From: Wolfiporia cocos
Taxonomy: Eukaryota; Basidiomycota; Agaricomycetes; Polyporales; Phaeolaceae
Reading direction: 5' to 3'
NCBI GenBank assembly: GCA_029448655.1
Contig: JACCLO010000006.1
Coordinates: 1,798,001 to 1,862,000, forward strand
DNA: 64,000 bases
A program made the position numbers and the translations under genes. This document shows, piece after piece, positions 34,456 to 45,365 of this stretch. Below the pieces are notes generated by a model. That model had not been told where the DNA came from. It ran no database searches and worked only from the letters and a program-made list of their open reading frames with translations. Within the stretch, counting starts at the first letter, position 1; every line of letters begins with the position of its first letter.

Positions 34456-36505
34456 TCAGAACGCAAAGCAGCAAACGGGTACTCCCAGGCGAATGCAATT
34501 GCGGATCGTCATTGAGCGCAACTTCGCGATGTCTCTGTTGCATACAGGTACGTGAGATGGCGCCCGCGCTCACAGGGGAAAGCAACGCACTTTGGAATGA
34601 TCTCGTCCTCCTCGGTGTCGCGGAGGATCCAGCGGGTCGCCCAACCGTCGTCGTCGCTCTCGGCGGGGCGGACAATAGGCCATCTGCACAGGCAAGCATT
34701 CATTAGTCGTCAAAATAGTCCGCAGGGACATGACATACTGCCCGAGGTACTCGTCGCCGGTGGTGTCGAATGCCCAGGCCCTTAATGCGTGTTTACTCGT
34801 GCGGGCGTTGAGCCTGCATTCGTATCGGTGAGCACAGGACTGCCGAGGATGTGGGTGAACGATTGGCTTACCCAGACAGGATCTCGTCACCCCTGGTGTC
34901 GAGCACCCAGCGTGTTGCCCATGGGTCCTCAGCGGCCTCGACGTGGCGCACCAGGGGGCGTCTGAAATGATGTGAGCGTGTGGTCATTGCCCGGTCACAC
35001 AGAGTGAAGGCTGACGTACTGATTCAGGTTGAGGTACTCGTCGCCCTCAGTGTTGAGGACCCAACGGTCGTTGGTAGGGTCGCTCCTGTGCACATCCGTG
35101 GCGGTGTTCCTACTGCAGTGTCAGCATACACAAACGACGATTGCTTACAGTGCTCTGCTTACTTCGGTAGCCGATCGTTATACACGGTGTCGAGGTACCA
35201 ACCGTCGTCGACCGCCTCCATCGCGGCGGCAGCGTCGCTTGAGGTCAGGCATGTGAGTATATACCTTGCACTTGATGTGATGACAGCATACATACTCAAA
35301 CATGTTTCCATAGTATGTGCCGAGGTTGACCTCCTCTGCCTCCATGTCCCCGTATGCGGCAAGACTGATAAGCCATTAGCACTTAGTCAAGACCGGAACA
35401 GGGTGGTCACGTACCTGAGCAATCCCTCGTCAACGACAGCATTGACGTCGTCGAGCGCGTCTGCAGCGTACTCGGCATCCTCGATATCGGCGACGACACC
35501 GCGGAGGAGGCTGACATACGCCTCAGCCTTCGCGCGTACGGAGTCGACGTCTTGGTAGTTTCCAATGGCGGCAACAACGCCGTCGAGGAGGTCGACGTAC
35601 GCGTCTTGTTTGGCACGGGTGGGGCCGACGTTCTGGGACACTGCGATCTCGGCGACCACGTCATCGAGCAGGTGGGTGTACGCGTCCGCCTTGCTCGGTC
35701 GCGCGACCTGTGCCCTTATCGACGAGCTGTCGCGATGGTCACCGACGCCGGTGACAAGAACTATCGGCAATGTGTCGTCAGTGGTACTGATTATCCGAGA
35801 CAAGATACGGGCCAGCATAAAAGCCCAAGGGCATGACAAGATTGCTAACCTTTCGCTTTTTCATCGATCACCAACTCCTCTCCCTTCGTCATAGCCGTGC
35901 CTTCGACGAGCGAGTCGATCCATCTGTCGGTGGCTCGATCATTGAGGATAGCATCCTCCTTGAAGAATTGAGGTGTTGGGACTGGCTGCTCGGACGACGA
36001 GCCAGACGACCCGCTGTCGCTGCGTTGACGCCTCGTAGCAACGGGCTCGTTGGTGGAACATCGAGGATCATAGTCCTGATGGTGACCCACATCAGCTAAG
36101 ATCGCTCGCGATGAAGCGGAAACAGACTGATTACCTCGAAGTCATTATGGTCGACGGTACTGTCTTCATTCTCTGGCTTGTTGAGGGTGTTCTAGGAACA
36201 TCATCAAGGTGAGCAGGGGTTTGTTATGGAGTCCTCGAGGTCTAGCTCACACGTTGACCCTCAATCACCATAATAAACTCTCTGCTCAGGCTGTCCTTCG
36301 CGTCACTCACGTCCCAGTCTTTGTCCAGGATCCTCTCGAAGCTTGCGCGCGTGCGTCGAGGCCGAGGATGTGCGATCATGACCTTCCTGAGCGGTTTCAA
36401 CGACACGGGCACACGAGGAGGAAGACTGGCAAAGAATTTGGCAAGAAGATCGTCACACACGCGCTGCTGAGCAGGCGTGGGAGGGAAAGAAGGAATGCCA
36501 ACCAT
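34456..36505 (-). CDS. Unrecognised repeat protein, family copy 3
   Basis: This is an intact-looking member of the family at 16394-18469, starting at ATG 36505. The N-terminal block reads RASFERILDKDWDVSDAKDS then LSREFIMVIEGQR. Exons for an acidic Ser-rich linker follow, with DRATDRWIDSLVEGTAM. One long exon (about 35760-35415) holds three helical repeats (KADAYTHLLDDVVAEI, KQDAYVDLLDGVVAAI, KAEAYVSLLRGVVADI). The C-terminal exons carry DRWVLNTEGDEYL, RWVLDTRGDEIL, AWAFDTTGDEYL and RWILRDTEEDEII, then DIAKLRSMTIRNCIRLGVPV. All repeat-exon introns are phase 2, as in copy 1. It is clearly more diverged from copies 1 and 2 than they are from each other. Function unknown. Confidence 0.75.
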
Positions 36506-36806
36506 TGCAAACGCCGACGATGACTGGATTGTTGAAGATGATGAAGGTGGGTGGTTGAGAGAGGTCAGAGCGAAGCAACGGATCCGCTGGTTTATGTGCG
36601 GGCGTTTACAACGAGTGGCGGGGCGTGTTGGTTATCATCGCGTGTCATCTATCTGATCCCGCCACTCAGCCACACAGGGTGGCTTTGTGATACATCCGGT
36701 GAGAGCGTGTTCCTCGGCAAAACATTGTATTATGACTTGCTGTATACCTGCTGCTCAACCTGCGTTCACCGCCGCACCCAGCTACCAGCACAATTTATCC
36801 GCGACA

Positions 36807-38222
36807 ATGTCGATCCCCACTACCACCCGCGAGTACCGTCTTCCCAAGGTGCGCATCTGTTGTGTTCCACCGTCCGCACTTCTTAGCCTGGCCCTTCGCA
36901 TAGGTTGATGGTTTCCACAACCTCACTCTGCAGGAAGCGCCCCTCCGCACCCCCAAGTCCTCGTCAAAATCCACGCCGTCTCGTTCCAGGTGCGCGCATA
37001 CACACCCCTCCATCCTAACCGTGCACGCTGACAACGGCATCAGTACTGCGACCTCATCGTCGCCAAGGGCCAGTACCCACTCAGCCAGAAGGAGATCCCC
37101 GTCCCGGGCCCCGACATGGCGGGCGACATCATCGCCACCGGCGGCGACGTCAAGGGCTGGAAGGTCGGCTGCCGTGTCTGCGCCAGCTTCGCACTCGATC
37201 ACATTTTCGGTGATGCCACGGATGAGTCCAAGGCTACGGGCCTCGGCGTACCCATTGACGGCGTGCTAACCGAGTATAGGCTCTTCCCTGCGCACATATG
37301 TCCTGCACCCCGGTTCATGTAAAGAATGCTCACTCGCTCTGCAGTCCTTCGTGCACATCCCGTCTCACCTCTCCTACGAGGAGGCCTCCACCCTCCCATA
37401 AGTCGTGTGTATGCACCCTCCGATGCTCACTTGACGTCCCCTCGCACAGCTGCGCCACGCTCACCGCATACAACGCCCTCAAGGGCCTCCCCCCGCTCAA
37501 GGGCGGCGACTACGTGCTCGTGCAGGGCACCGGCGGTGTTTCCATCTTCGGCCTCCAGTTCGCCGTCGCCTCTGGCGCGACGGTCATCGCGACCTCTTCC
37601 TCTGACAAGAAGCTCGAGATCACCAAGAAGCTCGGCGCGAAGCACCTCATCAACTACAAGACACCCGACTGGGAGAAGGAGGTTCTAAAGATCATGCGAG
37701 CTCTCTGCTGGTAAAAAGCTGATGCAGCGGTGACTCAGCCGTGAGCAGACAAATGGCAGGGGCGTTGACTAAGTCATCGAGGTCGGCGGGCCGGGCACAA
37801 TCATGAAGTCCCTTGCGTCCGTGCGCTACGCGGGCATCGTTAACGCCATCGGCTTCGTCGCAGGGGTACGTTAAACGCCTTTCCTCGCGTCCCGTCTCTT
37901 ACTTTGTGCGATCTGCAGGGTGGTGACGTGAGCAGCTTAACCATCGCCGTCCTCGGCAAGAGCTCCATCGTCCGCGGCATTCTCATCGGATCGCGCACGC
38001 AGTACGTCTCCTATTTTCGCGCCGTTAATCCCGTGCTAACAATGGCTGGTCAGATTCGAGGACATGAACCACCTCATTGTCGCGCAGAACCTCGAGCCCG
38101 TGATTGACCGCGTCTTCAGCTTCGAGGACGTGCGCACGGCGTATGAGTACCAGGAGAGCCAGCAGCACGTCGGGAAGGTTATCACAGTGTCTCGGAGGAC
38201 TGAGGCATGGCTTGTGAAGTAA
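36807..38222 (+). pseudogene. Zinc-type alcohol dehydrogenase/quinone oxidoreductase-like (MDR family), decayed
   Basis: The order of MDR-family blocks is complete: [100 protein letters not shown] (nucleotide-binding loop), VIEVGGPGTIMKS, ILIGSRTQ, and QHVGKVIT near the end. Damage is visible. A frameshift near 36955 fits one C missing from a C run. Three splice donors read AT instead of GT (about 37301, 37400, 37696). An in-frame TAA sits at GVD-stop-VIEV near 37775. Intact members are NAD(P)H-dependent cytosolic oxidoreductases. With four kinds of lesion this copy should not make a full enzyme. Confidence 0.8.
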
Positions 38223-38480
38223 ACAAAATGTATACTACTTGAACCCAGTTATTGATAGTAACTTTCCTGTCAGTGTACTTGATTGCTGTTTCCAGACCTA
38301 TTCACAGCATACGGTGACTACAAGTACTCGCATTCCCTCCGACTCAGTACTGCCTGTTAGATCATAAGGGCTCGTAGTTGCGCGGGCGGGTAGACGAGCA
38401 AGCTCGTGATGCAATCGCGAGAATTGAAAAAGCCGTTGGCATCTGCTGCACGATGTTGATCGCACTCTCCTAGAATTATA

Positions 38481-41200
38481 CTAAGTCGATGCAGGCTCCC
38501 TACGCTTCTGCGCCTTGGCCGTGCTCGTCTTGCTCCTTCTCCCATTGGTCCCCGTCTTCGCTACCATTGGCACAGTGCGCTCCTTCCTTTTGTTCTCCTT
38601 AGAAAGCGGCGATACAATAGCAGCCGGCGCGCTCGACGCATCAGACAAGGCAGGAGTACTTACAGGCTGCGTGGATCCAGCAGCCCATTGCTCATTCTTC
38701 TTTTCTTTGTCGTCCTCCCTGTGCGTTCCAAATCCTTTACTCGGCCCCTTCTCCGCCGGTGGCGCGGTGTCCGATTGCGGTACAGCACCCTCTTCACCTC
38801 TCTGTGCCGGTTCCACCGCCTCACGCTCCTTTTCCTTGCTCTTTTTGAATCTCTTCGCAGCAGGCGCATTCGGAGGGCTTGCAGGGCGCGCCTCAGTGTC
38901 GGCGGTAGGACGTTTGACGCGTTTGCGCTTTCTCTTTGTCATCTTCCCCAGAGCCTGGTCCTTATCCGACGGGTGCTGTGATGGCTGCGCTGGAGGTATG
39001 GCGGCTGAAGTAGTTGATTCAGACGAGGACATGACGAACTCCCCTTTGCGACCTTTGGGTTCTTGCTTCGTCGGGCTGGGGATGGAGGCGGGCATGAGCG
39101 CGGACGAGGGGTTGGGCGCGGGAGCGAGAGCAGTATCGGAGGCATCGCCCTTTTTGTGCGCGCTTTGCACTGGTTGCGATAAGGCAGGCTTCTCATTCTC
39201 ATTCTTGCTATTGCTCTTGTAGGGTAGAGTATCTCTTGGATGAGAGGAGTGCAGTGCCGCCGCTACTCTGCCACCTGCAGTCGAAGTGGGCATGTCAGAC
39301 GCTCTCTCTAATGCCTCCACACTACACTTCTTTAGGTCGGATTGCACGAGATGATACACCTTATCTAGCTTGTCTGCATGAAATTTTGCAACCCAGATAT
39401 CCTCAACGTCGTCATCGTACAAGGGAGGTGTCACCACGACGAGAACCACGGACTTTACACCAAGGCCGTAGAGCCAGTCGAGACCCTCTGTGGAGATTGG
39501 TTGCTGGTTGCTGACAGTCACCTGGAAAATGGTCGCACGTTGAGAACCGGTTTCGTAAACAAACGCATCGAATGAGGGCTGAGACCGAGAACGAGGGGTG
39601 TAGAATGCATCCTCCAATTTGAGCGCTTGCCCACGCGAGAAGTGGCGATGGGCCAAACGATCGAATTTTTTGATTGATGGATTGATTTGTTGTTTTGCTA
39701 TAGCTATAATCTGGTCTTGATACTACAAGCGAAGATACTGGAGGGGAAAAGCCTTGATAGAGTGCCAATGTGTGTTTCTCTTTCCCGATCGCGGGCTCTT
39801 GCTCATGGCGGTCATGGGCCACTCACCGCCGTTGGGGAACTCGACAAGAAATGCTCGTTCCAAGAGGTAACCGGCGCCAGCCCTGGTGTGAGAATCACGA
39901 GTGAATAGCTGATATAGCATATCGGCAGCCTTGTCTTCGGTATTGTTGAGCTGGTCCAATACCTTCCCCCACAAGTGCTCAGTGGCTATGTGCAGGCTAT
40001 ACTTCTCTCGATTACGAGGGTTCATGGGATATTGCGTCGTCCATCTCCCCGGCGGGGACATGGTCAAGCAAGTCGGGCATTGTATGCCTACTCAGCGAGC
40101 GGATCTTGCCGTAGAGTTCTTCTTTGTACCTGTCCGGCTGTGCCGCGCAAGCGTATACTCGACGAGCAGATGTGTCATAGAGTTTAACGAAGGATGCGAT
40201 CTGAGACTCGGAGGGTTTCTTCTTCTTCTTCCTCCACAATTGAAGATCTCGGCTGTCAAAATGCTCGTTCGCTGCTCGCATTAAGAAGAAAGCAAGGATG
40301 ACATACCCAATGATGAGCTCCCCAAGGGACCAACGCGCCATCCAGAACCTTGGCACTGACTGTGCAACTTTCTTCGTCCAATCAACGCGCTCTGCACGCG
40401 GAGATGCTGCCTGCAGTATGAACCCTTTACAAGAGAAACAGAGTTGAGGATATATCGTAGGTACGCCCACCAAGTCTTGGTTGGAGTCAATCAAGCACCA
40501 TGTTCCATCGGGGATGTAGAGGTGCAGCTCATCTTCTTTCTTGATAGGATCAATATGGAAGACTCCTTCGTCATTTAGAACATAGACTGCCTCTTTATCC
40601 AGCTGCAAGATGGTGGTTAGGCGAGCGAGGAGGCGGAGGGCAAGTACATAGATCAGAAATACACTCTTTCCTGAAGGCATAGTGAGCAAGGAGACGAAAT
40701 GATTTGAACGACAGGTCCTTACCGATACCGGGACTGCCAATCACGATTGCACCAATCTCTGCGGGTTCGCCTTGTGGTAACCTACCAAAGGGGTTGCAGA
40801 AGGACTGTTCATCTATGTCAACGTCCTGTTCAATGTCCTGGTCATCCTCGCAGTCGCTCATTCTCTTTTCTTCTACCAGCACGGCAGTGATGATGTCCCG
40901 TAGCATGCTTGGATACTCATCCCTGACAAGGATGGATGATAAGTGGTTATTCCCAAGCAGCCCCACATTGGAAGTTGACTCCTTGTCCCAATAAAGTACA
41001 GTGGGATTTTCTGGGAGCTCAACTGGTCCGGGCTGTGCGTCGCGATGAAAGGAGAGAGGATGGAAGAGGTCCCTGTGGTTTCCCCGCTGCCAGGCGATCT
41101 CATGGAGTCTGGCCAAGGAACCTAGTTCAGATCTGTCGTTGGTTTTAACCCGTTTTGCGCCATTGTAGGTAAACATGGAGGGCAATCTAGAGAGCGACAT
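38481..41200 (-). CDS. Crinkler/RHS-type protein: P-loop NTPase with nuclease-like domain
   Basis: Four exons (41200-40723, 40670-40092, 40006-39827, 39697-38481) join to 817 residues without a break. A Walker A loop, GSPGIGKS, is split by the first intron and followed by the hydrophobic strand VFLIYVLALRLLA. The region after exon 3 (LKLEDAFYTP, SFDAFVYETG, TIFQVTVSNQ) has the spacing of the restriction-nuclease-like core found in Crinkler/RHS-type proteins. The last roughly 260 residues are a Lys/Ser/Pro-rich low-complexity tail with nuclear-localisation-like clusters (KRKRKRVKRP). In fungi and oomycetes such proteins are thought to act as effectors or in conflict with mobile DNA. The family call is from motif pattern, not a search. 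The first codon lies 139 bp from the Helitron array. Confidence 0.6.
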
Positions 41201-41338
41201 GTTGACGAAGAAAGATACCTAACCAACTCATTAATGTCCTAACTGCCTTTGAAACTCCGTGGTGGCTGCAGCTGCAGCGCCCGGCTGACCGCTTGCACGT
41301 CGCGCCCTCAGTCTTTGAAGCCATCCATATTGAAGCCA

Positions 41339-42528
41339 TCTAAAAGTAATGGGAGCTCGCGCCGTAGGCGCTCGCGTGTCGCTAGCGTGCAGCTAGCGTG
41401 CAGCTAGCGTGTCGCTCGCGTGTCGCTCGCGTTTTGCGCACGTTCAGCGCACGTTTTGCGCACATGGACGCCACGTTTGCCGCGTGGCGTCCATGCGCGT
41501 CGTGTCAAATCCTGCTCCCATTAGATAGGGCGCCTGCTGCCATCCGCGGAGTTGGCCGGTGGATTCCCACGCCCGGCGCCTGCAAGGCGCGCGCGCTGTT
41601 CCTGCCCCGCACCACGGGGATTCGTGCCCCACACCACGGGGATTCGTGCCCCACACCACGGGGATTCATGCCCCACACCACGGGGATTCGTGGCCCATTC
41701 CATGGGGGTTTGTGGCCCATGCCACAGGGATTTGTGTCCTGTGGCATGGGGATTTTGTAATGTAAATACCCCACACCATGGGAATTTGTACCCCGTGCCA
41801 CAGGGATTTGCACCCCAATTCCACAGGGATTTGTGCCCCATGCCATGGGGATGTGTGTCCTGTGCCACAGGGGTTTGTGCCCCATGCCACGGGGATTTGT
41901 GCCCTGTGCCACGGGGATTTTTGTAATGTAAATACCCTACACCATGGGGATTTGTGGCCCATGCCACAGGGATTTGTGTGTCCTGTGCCACGGGGATTTG
42001 TGCCCCATACCACAGGGATTTGCATCCCAATGCCACAGGGATTTGTGCCCCATGCCACGGGGATTTGTGCTCTGTGCCCTGGAGATTTGTGCCCCGTGCC
42101 ACGGGGATTTGTGTCCTGTGGCATGGGGATTTGTGCCCCACACTACAGGTATTTGTGCCCTGTGCCATGGGGATTTATGTTTCATGCCACGGGGATTTTT
42201 GTAACATAAATTGCCTGTGCTGTAGATGCTTGCCAAAAGATTGCACAAAATGGAGAACATTTTGACACCACATTACACAGTATTACAAGGGAAGTGACGA
42301 TGAGACCGAGGATCAGCGAGGTGTCAGAAGTGGCTGAGCAGGTAGAGACAAGAGACAAAAGAGGAAAGTTGGGGAAGCCATGGGTAATGCACAGGAAATT
42401 CATGAGGGATCCACAGGTAACTTCAAAACAACCCCCGATTATCTGAAGTAGGCACACATGGATTGGAATAATATATTGAAGTGGAAAAAGCAGTGTGACC
42501 GTGGCGAAGCCACGGGTAATTAACCTAG
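41339..42528 (+). mobile_element. Helitron-like unit 1 (1190 bp)
   Basis: The 5' end is TCTAAAAGTAATGGGAGCTC and the 3' end is TAATTAACCTAG. Its hairpin is CCGTGGC-GAA-GCCACGG, one pair longer than in the other units. It contains the longer 22-bp satellite array and about 300 bp of unique sequence (42215-42500). Confidence 0.78.
41602..42205 (+). repeat. 22-bp minisatellite inside unit 1
   Basis: Tandem copies of a roughly 22-bp unit of the type CCACGGGGATTTGTGCCCCA run from about 41602 to 42205, with interruptions reading TTTTGTAATGTAAATACC. Each unit contains a GGGG...CCCC inverted repeat. Because 22 is not a multiple of three, reading frames cycle and stay open on both strands. Confidence 0.85.
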
Positions 42529-43338
42529 TCCATAATATAATGGGAGCTCGCGCCGTAGGCGCTCACGTGTCGCTAGCGTGCAGCTAGCGTGTCGCTCGCG
42601 TGTCGCTCGCGTTTTGCGCACATGGCGAGCACGTTTGCCGCGTGGCGTCCATGCGCGTCGTTGATCCTCCTCCCATTAGATAGGGCGCCTGCCGTCCGCG
42701 GAGTTGGCCGATGGATTCCCACGCCCGGCGCCTGCAAGGTGCGCGCGCTGTTCCTGCCCCGCACCACAGGGATTCGTGCCCCATGCCACGGGGATTCGTG
42801 CCCCATGCCACAGGGATTCGTGCCCCATGCCACGGGGATTCGTGCCCCACACCACGGGGATTCGTGGCCGATTCCATGGGGGTTTGTGGCCCATGCCACA
42901 GGGATTTGTGTCCTGTGGCATGGGGATTTTGTAATGTAAATACCCCACACCACGGGGATTTGTACCCCGTGCCACGGGGATTCGTGCCCTACACCACAGG
43001 GATTTTTGGCCCACGCCATGGGGGTTTGTGCCCCATGCCACGGGGATTCGTGCCCCATGCCACAGGGATTTGTGTCCTGTGGCATGGGGATTTTGTAATA
43101 TAAATACTCCACACCACAGGGGTCTGTACCCTGTGCCACAGGTATTTGCACCCCAATGCCACAGGGGTGAATTCCCACACCCAGAGCCTGCAAGGCATGC
43201 GTGCCAGTTACAGATTCTACAAGCAAAGCGACAACGATACCAAGCATCAGCGAGGTGGAGGAGTGGCTGAGCAGGCAGAGACTAAAATATATTCCTAAGA
43301 CATAACATTTGTGGCGAAGCCACAGGTAATTAAGCTAG
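42529..43338 (+). mobile_element. Helitron-like unit 2 (810 bp)
   Basis: The 5' end is TCCATAATATAATGGGAGCT and the 3' end is TAATTAAGCTAG. It has the same 5' block as unit 1 and a shorter satellite array. It shares the pre-terminal block around CAGCGAGGTGGAGGAGTGGC with units 3-5. Confidence 0.78.
42755..43170 (+). repeat. 22-bp minisatellite inside unit 2
   Basis: This is the same roughly 22-bp unit as in 41602-42205, with two TTTTGTAAT(G/A)TAAATA interruptions at about 42930 and 43093. The order of variants partly matches unit 1, so one array probably derives from the other by deletion. Confidence 0.8.
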
Positions 43339-43622
43339 TCTAAGAGTAATGGGAGCTCGCGTGGGAGCCATCGCGTGTCGCTAGCGTGTCGCGCACGAGA
43401 ATCGCACATGGCGAGCACGTTTGCCGCGTGGCGGCGCCTGTAGGGCGCCCATCGAGTGCGCGCCGGCGCCTGCAAGGCGCGCGTGCCGGTTGCAAAGGTA
43501 TTACAAGCGAAGCGACGACGAGGCCGAGCGTCAGCGAGGTGGAGGAGTGGCTGAGCGGGCAGAGATATATAATAACTCCTAGAAATACAAAATTGTGGCG
43601 AAGCCACAGGTAATTAAGCTAG
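43339..43622 (+). mobile_element. Helitron-like unit 3 (284 bp)
   Basis: The 5' end is TCTAAGAGTAATGGGAGCTC and the 3' end is TAATTAAGCTAG after hairpin TGTGGC-GAA-GCCACA. It has no satellite. It is a short version carrying only the shared ends. Confidence 0.78.
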
Positions 43623-43906
43623 TCTAAGTACTAAAGGGCCGTGGATTGCGTGGGAACTGCCATGTGCTTTTCCACGTGTGCCACGTGCTGTCCGTCGTCC
43701 CATAGGGCTCGCGCCACCGACCCGGGAAGTTGGCCAGTGGATTCCCACGCCCAGCGCCTGCAAGGCGCGCATGCCGGTTGCAAAGGTGTTACAAGCGAAG
43801 CGACGACGAGGCCGAGCGTCAGCGAGGTGGAGGAGTGGCTGAGCGGGGAGAGATAAACAACTCCTAAAGTACAAAATTGTGGCGAAGCCACAGGTAATTA
43901 AGCTAG
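43623..43906 (+). mobile_element. Helitron-like unit 4 (284 bp)
   Basis: The 5' end is TCTAAGTACTAAAGGGCCGT and the 3' end is TAATTAAGCTAG. It is nearly identical to unit 5, which follows directly, implying a very recent tandem copy. Confidence 0.78.
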
Positions 43907-44193
43907 TCTAAGTACTAAAGGGCCGTGGATTGCGTGGGAACTGCCATGTGCTTTTCCACGTGTGCCACGTGCTGTCCGTCGTCCCATAGCGCTCGCGCCA
44001 CCGACCCGGGAAGTTGGCCAGTGGATTCCCACGCCCAGCGCCTGCAAGGCGCGCATGCCGGTTGCAAAGGTATTACAAGCGAAGCGACGACGAGGCCGAG
44101 CGTCAGCGAGGTGGAGGAGTGGCTGAGCGGGCAGAGATAAACAACAACTCCTAAAGTACAAAATTGTGGCGAAGCCACAGGTAATTAAGCTAG
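43907..44193 (+). mobile_element. Helitron-like unit 5 (287 bp)
   Basis: It starts TCTAAGTACTAAAGGGCCGT and ends TAATTAAGCTAG at the junction with unique DNA. It differs from unit 4 by a few substitutions and a 3-bp insertion. Confidence 0.78.
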
Positions 44194-44467
44194 TGGGCTT
44201 TGAGTTCCCATACTTACTTTGGATTCCCGCATTACCGCATCACCACATGGCAGACGGTCAGCCAAGTTGGTCCCGGCATCCTCCTGAAACTTTTTCGATG
44301 CTATATTTCGTGATCGTAGCCTTAACGTCCCATGTGACAAAAACGCGCTCTCCCCCACCCTAGCTGAGGCTCGCACATCCATCCCCGCATCCGCATGCAT
44401 TCTACTGCGGTAATCGCAACTACCGGATTATCCTTAACTGGCGCTCCTCCTCTGTGCTTCCTCTCGC

Positions 44468-45365
44468 ATGGCCACTCAGCACCCCTCTATCGATTCTGTG
44501 ACACCTGAGGGTAAAGAAAGCCGCAAGAAGCTACTCCGTGCGTGGGCAGAGATCACTGCATCGTCTCCAGTATGTGTACTTGGGTTGTGCTACGAGAGAT
44601 ACGTCTGATGGCGAGTAGAAAAATCTCAATTGATATGACTACACCGCCCTTCATGATCACGGTCGAGTGACAGATATACGCGAAATATTACAAAGTTCAA
44701 CCGGTGTCATGTTGGGTCAAAGTTCGGGGCATTTCCATCGCTTCATAGAAGAGCTGACCTCCTGCAACACCTCCTGGATTGTCATCAGACGCTCTCGGCG
44801 TGCCAAACCCGGCATACAGGTTCAAGGAGTCATGGCAGGCCTTGGGATGAGTCGAGAGGCGTTTTTGTTTTCAGAAGGTACAATGAGTTGGATCATGAGC
44901 AGAGCATGCTGATGATAGCATTTCTAAGAACTGTTGGAGTTCGCCTGTATGGCGCAATGCCGCTGCGATCCGGAGCGGGCGCCTCTTTATTTGGACCATT
45001 TCTGTAGGATAGCGACGGCTATCCTGCAGGAGAGTTCCGAAAAACAGTGGCAAATGTCTCGTTCACTCGTGATGACGACGCTTCCCTGCAGATTGAATAC
45101 TACCAAGATGGATGTCTTTGTTTCGGGAGCATATAGAGATCAGCACTTTCGCCGATGGATTAAATCAGTGTGTACAAGCAGATCACGCAGTTCTTTCGGC
45201 AGTTCCGCACCTACCGTGGATGAAGTAGTGGAGGGCAGTCAATCGCATCTGGCGTTGTCGAGCCTGTCCAGCTGCCGAAATTATCACCGGCACCGGTCTC
45301 TGGGCCAGCAGCACGTCATCCATTCTCATCGTCTTCCACACTTGCACCTAGCTCTGAACCATTGA
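44468..45365 (+). pseudogene. Unrecognised gene, probably decayed
   Basis: A first exon from ATG 44468 (ESRKKLLRAWAEITASSP) has a good GTATGT donor. After a GT-AG intron the frame meets a TGA within five codons (near 44637), then stays open through YTALHDHGRVTDIREILQSS and QGVMAGLGMSREAFLFSEG. Another GT-AG intron leads to LLEFACMAQCRCDPERAPLY and a long open tail. I do not recognise the family. The single in-frame stop could be a nonsense mutation or a misplaced splice site. Confidence 0.4.

Larger units (their letters stand above)
41339..44193 (+). mobile_element. Head-to-tail array of five non-autonomous Helitron-like elements
   Basis: The array starts TC at 41339 after host A41338, and ends CTAG at 44190-44193 before host T44194. 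This is the A/T insertion preference of Helitrons. Each of the five units ends with a GTGGC-GAA-GCCAC hairpin, about 10 nt, then CTAG, and the next unit starts at once with TC. Ends are at 42528, 43338, 43622, 43906 and 44193. There are no terminal inverted repeats and no target duplication. No Rep/helicase coding sequence is present, so the elements would need an autonomous partner elsewhere. Long open frames inside come from the 22-bp satellite and are not genes. Confidence 0.8.

Noticed and set aside
41521..42168. Long open frames on both strands, 215 codons on the minus strand, rich in HATGICAP-like or NPRGVGHESP-like repeats
   Set aside because: They arise from the 22-bp satellite inside the Helitron units. 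Open frames exist on both strands with the same period, so they are not genes.
41602..43170. Regular short repeats that might suggest a CRISPR array
   Set aside because: The repeats are contiguous without unique spacers, and the genome is fungal.
43540..43560. Box A-like GTGGCTGAGCGG in the Helitron units as a Pol III promoter or SINE
   Set aside because: No box B follows at a suitable distance, and the element ends are those of Helitrons.
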